A stretch of 64,000 nt of DNA from Okeania sp. SIO1I7 (GTDB taxonomy: Bacteria; Cyanobacteriota; Cyanobacteriia; Cyanobacteriales; Microcoleaceae), in assembly GCA_010672585.1 (NCBI GenBank), contig JAAHGF010000019.1, positions 130,371 through 194,370 of the forward strand, in the 5' to 3' direction. Numbering within the stretch: position 1 is the first letter of the stretch; every line of letters starts with the position of its first letter. Under the pieces are notes generated by a model. The model saw nothing but the letters and a program-made list of their open reading frames with translations. It was not told where the DNA came from and did no database searches. Of the stretch, positions 31,120 to 41,183 are shown piece by piece. A program made the position numbers and the translations under genes.

Positions 31120-31328
31120 AGCAAAAAATTTACTTTATAGGCTAATTGATAGTTTAGATAATTTAGTATAGAAGTTTTGTAGATATCGTAAAAGTTATCA
31201 AAACTCTAATTTTCCTAGAGCGCGAATATTATAGAAGTGAAGTGTTGAAATAAATTTTATAGAGCTTTAGCGAGTATTTTATACTATGTTAGTAATGTCT
31301 AATTTGACATCCTCCCGACGCTGCTCTA

Positions 31329-32602
31329 CTAGACAGCGCGGGATTCCTTAACATCACTGTTAGGGGCTTTCTGTTTCATAGCACCCGCCTTCCGAGATTT
31401 ACTCCCTTCAGGTCTTACAGTCGCTCCACAGACTGACACTGCGAGTCCCGCAGCCAAAATGTTAATTGCAGCATTTATGTCCCTGTCATGGTGAGCTGCA
31501 CACTCTGGACAATCCCACTCTCTAATACTTAGAGGTAATTTTTCTACTGTGTGTCCACAATTAGAGCAACGTTTAGAACTAGGAAAATATCTATCAATCT
31601 TAATTAATTCCCGCCCATACCATTCAGCTTTGTATTCTAATTGTCTGACTAATTCCCCCCAGTTGGCGTCACTTATTGCCCTTGCTAACTTATGGTCTCT
31701 TGGTGCGCGTTCCCTCTCTTGGTCAGCATTCCCTTGCGCCTGACGGCGACGCGGGGTCGCACCGCTTTTTAACCATGTTTTGTACCGCTAAATCCTCAAC
31801 TACTATCGTTTGGTTTTCTTTGATTAGCTGAGTAGTTAGCTTGTGGGTATAGTCAAGCCTTGAATCTTTGATTTTTGCGTGTATCCTAGCTAATTTCAGC
31901 CTAGCTTTTTGATAGTTATTAGATACCTTAGTTTTTCTAGATGAGAGACTTCCCTGCTAACCTCAATTTTTTATGTAATTTCTGAAGATTTTTTGGATTG
32001 GCAATTTTTTCTCCATCATTTGTAGTTAGTAAACTGGTAATTCCTAAGTCAATACCTATTTGTTTCAGTACTGGTTTGATTTTTAAATTTCTAGTGTCGC
32101 TGACTCTCAAAGATATAGACCATCTGCCAGAAGGGTCAAGTTTTACAGTTATTGTGGTTGGTACACAGTTTTGTGGTAGTTGCCTACTCCATCTTATAGG
32201 TAATGGTTCAACACATTTGGCTAGATAGACTTGACCATCTTTCCACTTAAATGCTGATTTTGTGAACTCAGCACTACCACCATTCCGTTTTTTCTTGAAG
32301 TTTGGGTATTTAGCACGCCCACTAAAAAAATTAGAGAAGGCACTCTGTAAATGTCTCAAACCTTGCTGTAATGGTACACTACTTACTTCTGTAAGAAAAT
32401 CTAAATCTTTCTGCTTTTTCCAGTTGGTAAGCATAGCAGAAGTTTGCTTATACCCTACCCGTTCTTGTTTCTCATACCAAGCTTGAGTCCTTTGTGCTAA
32501 AGCTTTATTGTAGACCAAGCGTACACAACCCAAAGTCCTCCGCAACAGACTTTCCTGTTCTGGAGTAGGGTAAAACCTAAATTTGTACGCTTTTTCAACC
32601 AT
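31329..32602 (-). pseudogene. tnpB: tnpB (RNA-guided nuclease/OrfB) with frameshift and 70-bp insertion
   Basis: The first 221 residues (MVEKAYKFRFYPTPEQESLL onward) are intact with the RuvC-I region IGIDLGITSLL. After KKLRLAGKS the frame is lost by an apparent one-base change near 31943. It resumes in another frame (KTKVSNNYQKARLKLARIHA), passes VVEDLAVQNMVK, and is then broken by a GC-rich 70-bp insertion at 31696-31765. Downstream, KLARAISDANWGELV, the zinc finger CSNCG...CPEC and HHDRDINAAINIL are readable. TnpB is an RNA-guided DNA nuclease; this copy should be inactive. It ends KESRAV. Confidence 0.9.
31696..31765. repeat. 70-bp GC-rich insert inside tnpB
   Basis: Strikingly GC-rich compared with its surroundings. 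It contains GGCGACGCGGGGTCGCACCG and a TCTCTTGGT direct repeat near one end (TCTCTTGGTGCGCG and TCTCTTGGTCAGC), with imperfect inverted ends GGTGCG/CGCACC. Removing it rejoins the conserved TnpB text NMVK and KLARAI. It looks like a small mobile repeat. Confidence 0.75.
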
Positions 32603-32725
32603 CTATTGTTTACTTTTCCACATTTACATTTTAACAGACTATTTGTAAAACCGCAACATTGATTGGTTTTCCCATCTCTCCGCTCCCCTGCGGGAGAGCG
32701 CGGGTCTTCAACCAACGTTGAGATA

Positions 32726-33488
32726 AATTACCATAAATTTAGACTACATTAGACTCTAGCAGTTTTAACAAATGTAGACTCCAGTAAAAGTTATAGATAT
32801 GCCGAAAGTTTAAGAGCTGATTTGTAAACTTCCCCAAAAGTCTTATATTACCTAGCTTTTAGCAATTATAAATTTACTTGGCAAAAATCCTGAAAGCTAA
32901 GTAGAGCAACTAATTCAGCGCCTTAATATTTACTTTATAAATCAGCTCTAATAAGTTGCAGAAATAGTTATATTTTATAGTGAATGAAAGCAACTATATA
33001 TATTAAGTAATAGCTAGGATGTTTCTCAATTTTCCTTGAACATTAAATAAAGTTACTATTTATGAAGAACAACTAAATCACTAGATATCTCCGAATTAAA
33101 GATATCCACTTTTTGCATAGTAGAGAACAGGGAAGATATTTCTAGGGAAACGGTACGGAAAATAATTTTGTGAGGAACTTATACTTCTCTTGACTTATGC
33201 TCAATCAAGGCCAAATTTATTTTCTGGAGATATCTACTAAACAATTGTTGAGTCTTATCGATCGCTCTTATCCTATCACTCCAACAATTTATAATTAAAA
33301 AATAAGACGTAAAATAAGACTTATCATACAAGAGTGCAGAATAAATCTTTATAGATTATCTAAGTAGTCAAGGCCAATTAATTGTATATTTAATAGTCAG
33401 GTGAAATAGGTAGAAGCAATTATTTTTATTGAAGTTATTCTACAAAACTAGAATAGAGTATTAGTTATTAAATGAAAACCATCCAAAC
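32726..33488. other. Spacer upstream of the GTPase gene
   Basis: 763 AT-rich bases. No gene or MITE recognised. It must contain the promoter of the downstream GTPase. Confidence 0.5.
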
Positions 33489-34928
33489 ATGAATCTAGAT
33501 CGAGAACTAGACAATACAATATTAAGCTTTGCAGATATTCAAGCAGAACTTAACATTCGCAACGCTAAAGATGTTTTAAAAGAAATCGTAGATAATATAG
33601 ATTTAACTCCCGAAGAAAGAACAGGATTAGACTCAGAAATTTCTGGTTTAGAATCAATGTTAGAAAAACTGGAAAAAGCTTCTATACATATTGCCGTATT
33701 CGGTATGGTAGGAAGAGGTAAATCTTCAGTTCTCAATGCTTTGTTAGGTGAAAAAGTATTTGAAACAGGTCCAATTCATGGTGTTACTAAAACTACAGAA
33801 ATCAAGCAATGGCAATTAGGGACAGATAACTTAGAAGAAACAGAATCCTCATCTGATACCTCTCTAGTTTCTTACAGAATATCCCAAATTGAACTTATCG
33901 ATACTCCTGGTATTGATGAAGTAGACGGAGAAACTCGCGAACTAATGGCCAGACAGGTGGCAAAGCAAGCAGACTTACTCTTGTTTATTGTGGCAGGAGA
34001 TATTACCCAAGTAGAATATGAAGCTCTTTCCCAATTACGAGATGCTGGTAAACCAATTTTGTTGGTATTTAATAAAATAGACCAGTATCCAGAGGCAGAT
34101 AGACTAGCTATATACAATAAAATTCGAGATGAGCGAGTCCGTGAGCTACTATCTCCCAACGAAATAGTTATGGCAGCAGCTTACCCACTTGTAGCTAAGG
34201 CATTACGACAACCCGACGGTAATATTGCGGTACAGATGGAGCGCGGGGAACCCCAGATAGAAGATTTAAAACTAAAAATATTAGAAATTTTAGACCAAGA
34301 AGGTAAATCTCTGGTAGCTCTCAATAGTATGCTCTACGCTGATAATGTCAATGAGCAGTTGGTGCATCGGAAAATAGAAATTCGCGAACAAAGTGCTAAT
34401 CAAGTAATCTGGAAAGCTGTAATGGCCAAAGCAATGGCGATCGCTCTTAATCCTGTAACTATATTAGATATTCTGAGTGGAGCTGTAATTGATGTGGCTA
34501 TGATATTGACTTTATCAAAGTTGTATGGAATTCAAATGAGCCAAAGTGGAGCAATAGATTTACTGCAAAAGATAGCTATTAGTATGGGTGGCATTACAGC
34601 TAGTGAATTATTGGCTAATCTGGGGCTAAGTTCTGTGAAAGGATTATTGGGTTTAGCTGCACCTGCTACTGGTGGGTTGTCTTTAGCGCCTTATTTGTCT
34701 GTAGCAGTGACTCAAGCAGCAGTAGGAGGTTTATCATCTTATGGAATTGGACAAGTAACCAAAACTTATCTTGCTAATGGTGCATCTTGGGGAGAAGAAG
34801 GTCCGAAAGCTGTAGTGAGTCATATTTTAGAATCTCTGGATGAAACTTCAATTATGAGTCGTATTAAGGAAGAGTTAATTAATAAGTTGAAAATCAAAGA
34901 TTTCAGTCAAAATCAATGCAGGGAATAA
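33489..34928 (+). CDS. GTPase with C-terminal membrane-associated DUF697-like domain
   Basis: 479 residues. G1 GMVGRGKSS (72-80), G3 DTPG (138-141), G4 NKID (195-198), so an Era/dynamin-like P-loop GTPase. The C-terminal half (about 310-440) has several hydrophobic stretches (AMAIALNPVTILDILSGAVI and others), as in the DUF697-containing cyanobacterial GTPases. The N-terminal 60 residues are a likely coiled coil. Membrane remodelling or stress roles are only inference. No operon partner; a second, truncated GTPase faces it 181 bp away. Confidence 0.88.
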   Translation: MNLDRELDNTILSFADIQAELNIRNAKDVLKEIVDNIDLTPEERTGLDSEISGLESMLEKLEKASIHIAVFGMVGRGKSSVLNALLGEKVFETGPIHGVTKTTEIKQWQLGTDNLEETESSSDTSLVSYRISQIELIDTPGIDEVDGETRELMARQVAKQADLLLFIVAGDITQVEYEALSQLRDAGKPILLVFNKIDQYPEADRLAIYNKIRDERVRELLSPNEIVMAAAYPLVAKALRQPDGNIAVQMERGEPQIEDLKLKILEILDQEGKSLVALNSMLYADNVNEQLVHRKIEIREQSANQVIWKAVMAKAMAIALNPVTILDILSGAVIDVAMILTLSKLYGIQMSQSGAIDLLQKIAISMGGITASELLANLGLSSVKGLLGLAAPATGGLSLAPYLSVAVTQAAVGGLSSYGIGQVTKTYLANGASWGEEGPKAVVSHILESLDETSIMSRIKEELINKLKIKDFSQNQCRE

Positions 34929-34969
34929 GGAATAGGGAACAGGGAACAGAGAATTAATTAGGATATGTA

Positions 34970-35133
34970 ATTAGGGTTTGCTGAATAAGTCTTTTGGTAA
35001 GGAGAGGAGTCAGAACTCAAGACAAGTGGGAATTACAGAGGAGGTAGCCAGAATAATTATCCCTTGGTCTTTCTGCGCTTATCTACCCAAAATCCTAACT
35101 TTTTGGTCGTTAGGGATGCACTTTTTTAGTTCC
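34970..35133. mobile_element. MITE-B copy 3, right end deleted
   Basis: Starts TA then ATTAGGGTTTGCTGAATAAG, 41 bp after the GTPase stop codon, and is alignable with copy 2 up to about 35133 ('GCACTTTTTTAGTTCCC'). The final 85 bases or so, including the right inverted end, are missing and the sequence passes directly into the convergent gene. Confidence 0.8.
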
Positions 35134-35715
35134 CAAATCGTATCCTTGAGAAGTATGATCTAGTATTATACAAAGAATATCTGCATGTTTTGCAATGTCA
35201 AATAATTGATAGTCTCTTTTTTTATTTCCACCACCACTACCATCAATAACAGCTAAAATTTGACTATTTCCACCCTGTTTTTCATAAAAAATTGAATGAA
35301 TATAAGCATATAATACTTCAGTACTATCTCCTTGTTTATTTTTGCCTGATTTTTCCTTATCTTGAGGTATTTCACAAAAAAGATTTAATAAACTACTTTT
35401 ACCAACACGGCTTCTTCCAATAAAACCTAGCTTTAAAGGAATAGGTTCCATTTCATCTAACTCATCTATCGATTTGTATTTACCAATTTCATCTACTGCT
35501 TTTTTAATACTTTCCGGGATAGCTTGAACTCCAGCTAGTACTGTCCACAAAAATGACCCTGCTGTAATTATTCCTCCAAAACCTAGAACTACAGGAGCAG
35601 CAGGACCTGCTATTACTGAAGTTCCCATTACAGCACTCCCTACCCCTGTCAAGGCTAATGCCACAGCTCCTTTCTCAAGAAATCTTGGCCCATACTCTCT
35701 CCATTTTCTTGTCAT
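35110..35715 (-). pseudogene. GTPase truncated at its 3' end by MITE-B
   Basis: 201 residues remain. N-terminal hydrophobic hairpin at about 16-62, then a P-loop GFIGRSRVGKSS (98-108). A DGSGGGNKKRDY segment takes the place of a DxxG switch. The protein stops just where G4 (NKxD) would be expected, and its last residues (TKKVHP) are encoded inside MITE-B copy 3. The gene has therefore lost its C-terminal half through a deletion joined to the MITE. The family may be a membrane-anchored GTPase similar to dynamin-like or immunity-related proteins; the exact family is not recognised. Confidence 0.75.
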
Positions 35716-35829
35716 ATTTTTTAGTTAATAGCAATTTCATTAACTGAGCCTATACTACTTATCCTATACAGTAACGTGAAAGAATTTCCTGAAATTACTG
35801 TAGTGTCAAAGTTTTGAGCCTATAAAATC

Positions 35830-36411
35830 TTAATGCATGACTTTTGACTTCTGTAATTTTCTCGAACACTTCTTCTGAGAAGACTTTTGCTTTTTTTCTT
35901 TCCTCTTTTGTTTAAACTTTTGCCTCTGTTCCTTAACTTCCGGAGGCGGACCATAATCCCCTCTGGAAAAATAAATTCGTTCTACTCGATGTTGCGACTC
36001 GACCTCAATCCACAGACGGGATCCGCCTGCTTGACTATTGTTCGGTTGATGAGGCTGATAAACTATTTGGCAAGGTCCGTTAATTTTTAGAGCATGGCAA
36101 TACTCTTTCTTACCTCCTACTTTCACAGCAATTGCTGGATGAGAAGTTTTATTGTCTCGGTTATAGTCAATAGTTTTTCGTAGAACATGGATAAAGGTAT
36201 TGCCTGTACGTTCAGCCTTATTCCAAGTTCCTTCAGGACCTCGACGACCAGGTGTAATTTCTGGCACTCCTCTACTGTTAAGAGGAATCATCCACAATCT
36301 TTTGACTTTGTAGGCTCCTAAAACTCTGTTTTGTTGGAGTAGTATCCGCAGCCTACCTGTGGAGATGTTAAGTAAAAATGCTGCTTCTGTTGTACGAACT
36401 TCTTTAGTCAT
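35830..36411 (-). CDS. HTH-domain protein with basic tail
   Basis: 193 residues. The N-terminal 50 residues (VRTTEAAFLLNISTGRLRIL, LQQNRVLGAYKVKRLWMIP) look like a MerR/excisionase-type winged helix used to bind DNA. The middle part (about 55-150) has no family I recognise; GRRGPEGTWNKAERTGNTFI and WIEVESQHRVERIYFSRGDY are notable. The tail is very basic (KQKRKEKKQKSSQKK). It might be a regulator or accessory DNA-binding protein. Upstream of the truncated GTPase on the same strand, 114 bp apart. Confidence 0.7.
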   Translation of the reverse strand: MTKEVRTTEAAFLLNISTGRLRILLQQNRVLGAYKVKRLWMIPLNSRGVPEITPGRRGPEGTWNKAERTGNTFIHVLRKTIDYNRDNKTSHPAIAVKVGGKKEYCHALKINGPCQIVYQPHQPNNSQAGGSRLWIEVESQHRVERIYFSRGDYGPPPEVKEQRQKFKQKRKEKKQKSSQKKCSRKLQKSKVMH

Positions 36412-36752
36412 AAAAACTAGATCGTTTTAGTTTTTGTATAAACTATTTATTTTGACGACGCGACATGAAAAGTATATCAAATAAATTATATCATACGAAA
36501 TCCGATTTTGCTATAAGAATGCGTAATGCTATACATGGGAAAGTAGGAGATAGTAAAAAGTCTACAGAACAAATTCTAAACAAATTCTAAAAGGTTATCA
36601 GTTGTCTATAAATTTTTGGGATGATTGATTAAATATTTTTGTGACTTTGTAGTAGATATAGTTCAACTTTAAACATAGGGAGAACGGGTTATAGAATTTT
36701 TGAATTTCCCATTCTCCCAAATCAAAAATTTTGCTAGAACTCTTAAAGAATA
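36412..36752. other. Intergenic, nothing recognised
   Basis: 341 AT-rich bases between two minus-strand genes. It probably contains the terminator of the channel-like gene's neighbour and the promoter of the HTH gene. No repeat family seen. Confidence 0.5.
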
Positions 36753-38420
36753 TTAATTCTTATTTTTGAACTGTTCTAACCATTCTTGAATCTTAGAAGA
36801 AGCAATATCTCGTCCTCCTAAACCAAAAGCTAAAGCAATAGCTACTGCCATTGCTCCCATGAAAAGTCCGAAAGCTAGATTCACAATACTGGGAGCAATA
36901 CCCATTTGTTGCAAAGCCATAGCTGAGACTAATACAATAATCCCAATTCGAGCTAACTGGCCCAAAAGTCGAGCTTGAGAATTACCGGAGCTGGTAATTA
37001 AATTATAAGCAACGTTAGCCAAGTATAGACCTATAGCCAATACTACTAAACCATAAAGAACCCGACCACCAATAAAAATTACAACATTGACAATTAAGGT
37101 CAGAGCCTCCAACTCCATAATCTGGGTAGCTGAAACTGTGGCAAAAAGGATAATGCCCACAAAAGCTACAATACCAGCAATTTCTGAAGGGGTCCGCGCA
37201 GTAGGTGTAGTTCCAGGAGTACCGGTTTCACCCTGAATTACAGTAGCATTTGGGTCAGAAGCTGGTCGTGTAGATGGCGGGGTTGAACTTAAACCAAGCC
37301 AATTGAAGAGGTTATTGAAACCAACGCTAGTCAGAAGACTGGTAATTAAATCACTAACAAATCTACCAACAAAATAAGCAACTACCAAAATCACAGCAGC
37401 AGCAAAGATTTTCGGGATAAACGTCAGAATATCATTGAGCATCGCCACTGCTGGAGTAGTAATGGCCTCAATATCCAGAGCGCTCAGAGCAGCGATCGCT
37501 ACAGGAATCAAAATCAATACATAAACAACTGTGCCGATAATTGAAGAAAGATTTTGACTGCCAGTGGTTTGACTCATACCAAACCTACTACCCATTTGGT
37601 CTACACCTGTAGCAGCCAGAAGATTAGTAACAACTTTCTTAACTACAGTAGCAAGTAACCAACCTACTCCAGCCAGAATAACAGCCTTGAGAATTCTGGG
37701 AAGAGATTGCAAGATTTGGTCAACCATGTTCTGAACAGGTTGTAGAGCAATCTGTAGTTGCAAAGCTTCCAGGATTACGGGCAAGAATAGCAAGAAAATC
37801 AACCAATAGATAGCATTAGCAATAGTATCGCTAATTTCTACTTGATTTTCTGTTTGTCCATCACTAACTTCCTGGTTGAGACGGTCATCTAAACCAAATG
37901 TCTTCAATCCTCTGCTAACTGCTAATTTAGCTATAGTTGCCACTAACCAGGCAATACCTAGCCAAATTAGGGCAGCCGCTATATTAGGTAAGAAGCTAGT
38001 TATTTCGGTCAGGAAGGCATTGAGAGGTTCAGAAACTGCTGTGAGGTTTAGTTTATCGAAAAAGGCTATCAGAACAAAGATCATAATGATCCAGAAAACC
38101 AAAGAGGAGATCCATTTCTCCACGGGTAGGTTCTGAGCTTGTTCCGGACTAGCTGTTACCCAACTAGCAATTTTGTTATCGATATTTGTCTTTTTGAATA
38201 TTTTTCCAACTATGCCGGAAATAATCGAAGCCACTATCCAGCCAATAACTAGAATTGCAATTGCTCCAATTGTGTCCCAAATTCTGATTTGAGTCATATT
38301 TTGGGACAATTGATTTAAGGGATTTGCTTCAGTTTGTGCCAAAATATTTGAGGCTAACATTAAATTAGCCTGAATTGGCTCATTGATTGATTGTGTAATA
38401 ATTTGCCAAGTGCCATTCAT
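36753..38420 (-). CDS. Membrane protein with repeated conserved TM helices (mechanosensitive-channel related)
   Basis: 555 residues with about ten or more hydrophobic helices. A unit of one long helix followed by an amphipathic stretch recurs at about 45-75, 140-175, 230-265, 320-355 and 440-475, with phrases such as ILVIGWIVASIISGIVG, LIWLGIAWLVATIAKLAV, VILAGVGWLLATVVKKVV and VILVVAYFVGRFVSDLIT. This is the 'conserved TM helix' repeat found in MscS-related proteins. No classical MscS beta domain is visible, so channel activity is uncertain. The LxQT-rich N-terminus may be a signal or first anchor. Confidence 0.85.
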   Translation of the reverse strand: MNGTWQIITQSINEPIQANLMLASNILAQTEANPLNQLSQNMTQIRIWDTIGAIAILVIGWIVASIISGIVGKIFKKTNIDNKIASWVTASPEQAQNLPVEKWISSLVFWIIMIFVLIAFFDKLNLTAVSEPLNAFLTEITSFLPNIAAALIWLGIAWLVATIAKLAVSRGLKTFGLDDRLNQEVSDGQTENQVEISDTIANAIYWLIFLLFLPVILEALQLQIALQPVQNMVDQILQSLPRILKAVILAGVGWLLATVVKKVVTNLLAATGVDQMGSRFGMSQTTGSQNLSSIIGTVVYVLILIPVAIAALSALDIEAITTPAVAMLNDILTFIPKIFAAAVILVVAYFVGRFVSDLITSLLTSVGFNNLFNWLGLSSTPPSTRPASDPNATVIQGETGTPGTTPTARTPSEIAGIVAFVGIILFATVSATQIMELEALTLIVNVVIFIGGRVLYGLVVLAIGLYLANVAYNLITSSGNSQARLLGQLARIGIIVLVSAMALQQMGIAPSIVNLAFGLFMGAMAVAIALAFGLGGRDIASSKIQEWLEQFKNKN

Positions 38421-38500
38421 GGTTTTCTTGGGTTAATGTGACCTTTAAATTAGCAACCTAATGAGATTACCAATATATGCCTTATAGCTTGAAGGTAACT

Positions 38501-38953
38501 ATGTCATTTAGTCAAGTTTTTGAGCAATCTATTTTAATTCGTGCCAGTGCCACTATTGTAGAGGATTGTATTACTAATAACATTCTCATGCACAAGTGGT
38601 TAAATCCAATGTTACGTTGTGAACCTGTGGGCAAATGGGATACATTTGTGGGAAGTCGTAGTAGATTTATCATAAATATTCCCTTTTTATATCCCTCTTT
38701 GGATAGTGTTGTGGCAGAACGAGAACCTGGTTTAATTGTCTGGGAATTTAAGGGCTTTTTTCGAGGTCGCGATCGCTGGGAATGTCAACCAGAAGCTGAA
38801 GGTACTTGTTTATTAAATCGTTTTGAATTTGAGATACCTAATCCTGTAATTAAATTCGGTTTTAATAAGTTTGCTGCTTCATGGACAAAGGCAGATATGG
38901 AAGCTCAACTGCGACGTTTGAAGAGAGTAGCAGAAGAACAATACTATAGATAG
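38501..38953 (+). CDS. SRPBCC (START/Bet v1-like) family protein
   Basis: 150 residues from the ATG at 38501, preferred because GAAGG lies 5 bases upstream; an in-frame ATG at 38477 would add eight residues. FEQSILIRASATIVEDCITN and the closing helix (SWTKADMEAQLRRLKRVAEEQ) fit the helix-grip ligand-binding fold. Typically a lipid, pigment or hydrophobic ligand carrier; the ligand is unknown. The stop codon TAG is the first part of MITE-B copy 4 (TAGGG), so the last residues may have been set by the insertion. Divergent from the TM-helix protein, with only 80 bp between starts. Confidence 0.83.
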   Translation: MSFSQVFEQSILIRASATIVEDCITNNILMHKWLNPMLRCEPVGKWDTFVGSRSRFIINIPFLYPSLDSVVAEREPGLIVWEFKGFFRGRDRWECQPEAEGTCLLNRFEFEIPNPVIKFGFNKFAASWTKADMEAQLRRLKRVAEEQYYR

Positions 38954-39192
38954 GGTTTGGGTATGGAAAGTCTTTTTGCTGGGGTAGGAGACAGGAGACA
39001 GGAGACAGGAGGAACGGGGAATTTAGAGGAGATAGGAGTAAGAATTGTCCCTAGATTGTTCTCCCCAACTCTTGTCTAAAATACGCTCCTTTTTGAGCAT
39101 TTTAGACGTGATACAAGGCACTTTTTTCAACCCCAAAAAGGCACTTGTCTTTATATGTCAATGCTTTTAGATTTAATCAGCAAACTCTCAAT
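38951..39192. mobile_element. MITE-B copy 4, degraded ends
   Basis: Starts TAGGGTTTGGGTATGG inside the SRPBCC stop codon and ends 'AGATTTAATCAGCAAACTCTCAAT'. The core has GGAGACA tandem repeats. Ends are worn compared with copies 1, 2 and 6. Confidence 0.8.
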
Positions 39193-39572
39193 AAATAAAT
39201 AGACAATTTAGGTGCAGGTACTTCTTATTTTTTATCTGCACCTGAATCATTTATTCCAGTAGTTATAATCAAAAAAATACCCCTTTAAATTACTGATATT
39301 TGTGTTTCATATCTTGGAATTTTCTACAAGAATAAGAAAAAAGAAGAAGAGGAAAAGTCAATTGCTAACGTTCAATTTTCTATTCTTACTTCCTAGGCAA
39401 ATCTTGGGTTTAAATCCTCAAATTTTCTCACAACAAATTGGTTCTCAAAAATTAATAATTATAGCAGTCACTATTGCTATATTTGACGTATCAAAAGCTT
39501 AAAACTCAGGCAACCCAAATTTTTCCTTCTGCTTTCTTCCTTCTTCCTTCTTCCTTCTTCCTTCCATGCAGA
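39193..39572. other. Spacer with TTCC tract
   Basis: No gene supported; 39525-39565 is a run of TTCCTTC units. Confidence 0.5.
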
Positions 39573-40220
39573 CTACTCGCAGAATAATTTTTGTACCTGT
39601 GGCTGGGCTTTGAGAAAATCTAGTCCTCTTTTCGCCAAATCAATAGTCTCTACAAAAAATGTTTCAATACCTTTAGCATCAATTACAATTTTATCTGTCC
39701 ATTTAAACTCTTGCACCATTTCTAAAAATGATATTTCTCCATCACTAATCATTCGATTAACTGTATCAATAATATCGTTAGTTACTTGAGATACGTTACT
39801 ATCTGGAGAAAAATAACGACTAAATTCTTCCACACCAATTTTGCCATAACGCGATTCTAATAATGTATTTACAAAATCAGCTTCAACCTCTAATTTATAA
39901 TTTAAAATTTCCCGAACTGTATCAATATTTTCTTGAGTAGCATTTGCAGTTAAAAACAGTGACTTTAATTGCTCAGACTGTTCTCCTGTCTCAGCAAAAG
40001 TTACTAGATCGGCAATAGCTATGGGTATATTCAAACCGTCATAGGTAATTTTAATTTCATCTATAGCATCTGCTGGTTGAGCGGTAAAGATTAAAACACT
40101 ACTAATAATTACCAAAAATCCAGCAAAACAAAGGTAGAAAAACTTTGATATTCCTTGCCTAAAATCACCAAACTTTTTTGATTTATTGTTCGACTCCCCT
40201 GAATTTAAAATATTTTTCAT
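39573..40220 (-). CDS. Secreted DUF1400-domain protein
   Basis: 215 residues from the ATG at 40220 (GAGGA lies upstream); a TTG five codons earlier is in frame but less likely. A hydrophobic segment at about 26-47 ending AQPADA is a signal peptide or anchor, so the protein is expected in the periplasm or thylakoid lumen. The following region (ITYDGLNIPIAIADLVTFAE, TGEQSEQLKSLF) matches the DUF1400 domain, which in cyanobacteria often precedes an alpha/beta hydrolase. Here there is no hydrolase domain: the protein consists of DUF1400-like sequence only. Confidence 0.8.
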   Translation of the reverse strand: MKNILNSGESNNKSKKFGDFRQGISKFFYLCFAGFLVIISSVLIFTAQPADAIDEIKITYDGLNIPIAIADLVTFAETGEQSEQLKSLFLTANATQENIDTVREILNYKLEVEADFVNTLLESRYGKIGVEEFSRYFSPDSNVSQVTNDIIDTVNRMISDGEISFLEMVQEFKWTDKIVIDAKGIETFFVETIDLAKRGLDFLKAQPQVQKLFCE

Positions 40221-40328
40221 TCTGCTATTCCTCAAAAATTAATAATTACATTTGTTCAATGTATTTTCACTCTTGTATATAAGGTCTGAAATATGAGATA
40301 TCGGGTTCCCCAAATTTGCCATATTCAG

Positions 40329-41153
40329 TTATAAATCTTGACTCATACTAGCCAGTAATTGTCTAATTATCTCTGCATCCTCTGCTTGAGGAAGATTTAC
40401 TAGATAACTCTCTAAATCTTGGCGAGCTTCTTCCCAAAAGTTTAACTGATAATATAATACGCCTCGGTCTCGCTTTTCTACAATTGCATTAGGAAATAAT
40501 AATAAAATCCGGTCGATAGCTGCAATAGCTTTTAACCCCTCATTTCGGTTCAAATAAATTCCTTTAAGATTTGTCAACATTCGTGCTAAAAATTGTTTTT
40601 TACTTACCTTTGCTAAAAACTGAGATTGTAGCTCTACTGCTCGACCATAAATACTGGCCAATCTTTCTTGACAATCTTGAGGAAAAAGAATTTCACCTCT
40701 ATTAAAGGCATCTACATATATACCAGCTTCTTCAAAATCAGGTCGAATTAAAAAATGTCCTGGCATTCCAATACCAACCATCGGAAAATTAATTCTATTA
40801 GCAATTTCTAGATAAATTAGGGATAAAGTAATTGGAATACCAGTGCGTCTTTCTATTACTTGATTCAGAAAACTATTCTGTGGATCGTAATAGTCAATTG
40901 TATTTCCAGCAAAACCTAAGTCATCATAGAGATAGTTATTAATAGTTTTAATAATTTGTAGAGGGTAAAGTGTTTCTGGTAGTTTTTCTCGAACTTCATC
41001 TGCCATGGTATCTAGAGCATTTAGATATTCATCGGGGTCAAATTTTAGTTCGTATTCTAAAGCCAAATAAAGAGCAGCTTTAGCTAAATCTATTTTTTCA
41101 TCAGGTTGATTAATTTCTGAATAAAATAACTGTCGATATTCTGAATAATTCAT
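40329..41153 (-). CDS. SirB1-family transglutaminase-like/TPR protein
   Basis: 274 residues. N-terminal SirB1 domain (about 15-180) with RTGIPITLSLIYLEIANRI and PMVGIGMPGHFLIRP, the core of the transglutaminase-like fold with a conserved His in the GHFL motif. The C-terminal 90 residues hold TPR-like helices (NLKGIYLNRNEGLKAIAAID, YYQLNFWEEARQDLESYL). Very widespread in cyanobacteria; its activity has not been established. ATG at 41153. Monocistronic. Confidence 0.9.
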   Translation of the reverse strand: MNYSEYRQLFYSEINQPDEKIDLAKAALYLALEYELKFDPDEYLNALDTMADEVREKLPETLYPLQIIKTINNYLYDDLGFAGNTIDYYDPQNSFLNQVIERRTGIPITLSLIYLEIANRINFPMVGIGMPGHFLIRPDFEEAGIYVDAFNRGEILFPQDCQERLASIYGRAVELQSQFLAKVSKKQFLARMLTNLKGIYLNRNEGLKAIAAIDRILLLFPNAIVEKRDRGVLYYQLNFWEEARQDLESYLVNLPQAEDAEIIRQLLASMSQDL

Positions 41154-41183
41154 ATTAGTACCTAGTAATTTCAGTTATCAGTT

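Larger units (their letters stand above)
31305..32725 (-). mobile_element. IS200/IS605-group element (tnpB only, decayed)
   Basis: The unit reads right to left. The left end near 32725-32660 has a hairpin CGCGCTCTCCCGCAGGGGAGCG. The tnpB pseudogene follows, then the right end near 31305-31350, CGCGCTGTCTAGTAGAGCAGCG, followed by TCGGGAGGATGTC. No tnpA is present. Such elements lack inverted repeats and end in hairpins. The right end is where the guide (omega) RNA of TnpB is normally encoded, overlapping the tnpB 3' end. Boundaries are approximate. Confidence 0.85.

Noticed and set aside
39302..39502. Plus-strand open frame of 66 codons
   Set aside because: Basic and low complexity, no start signal or family match, in a repeat-rich spacer.
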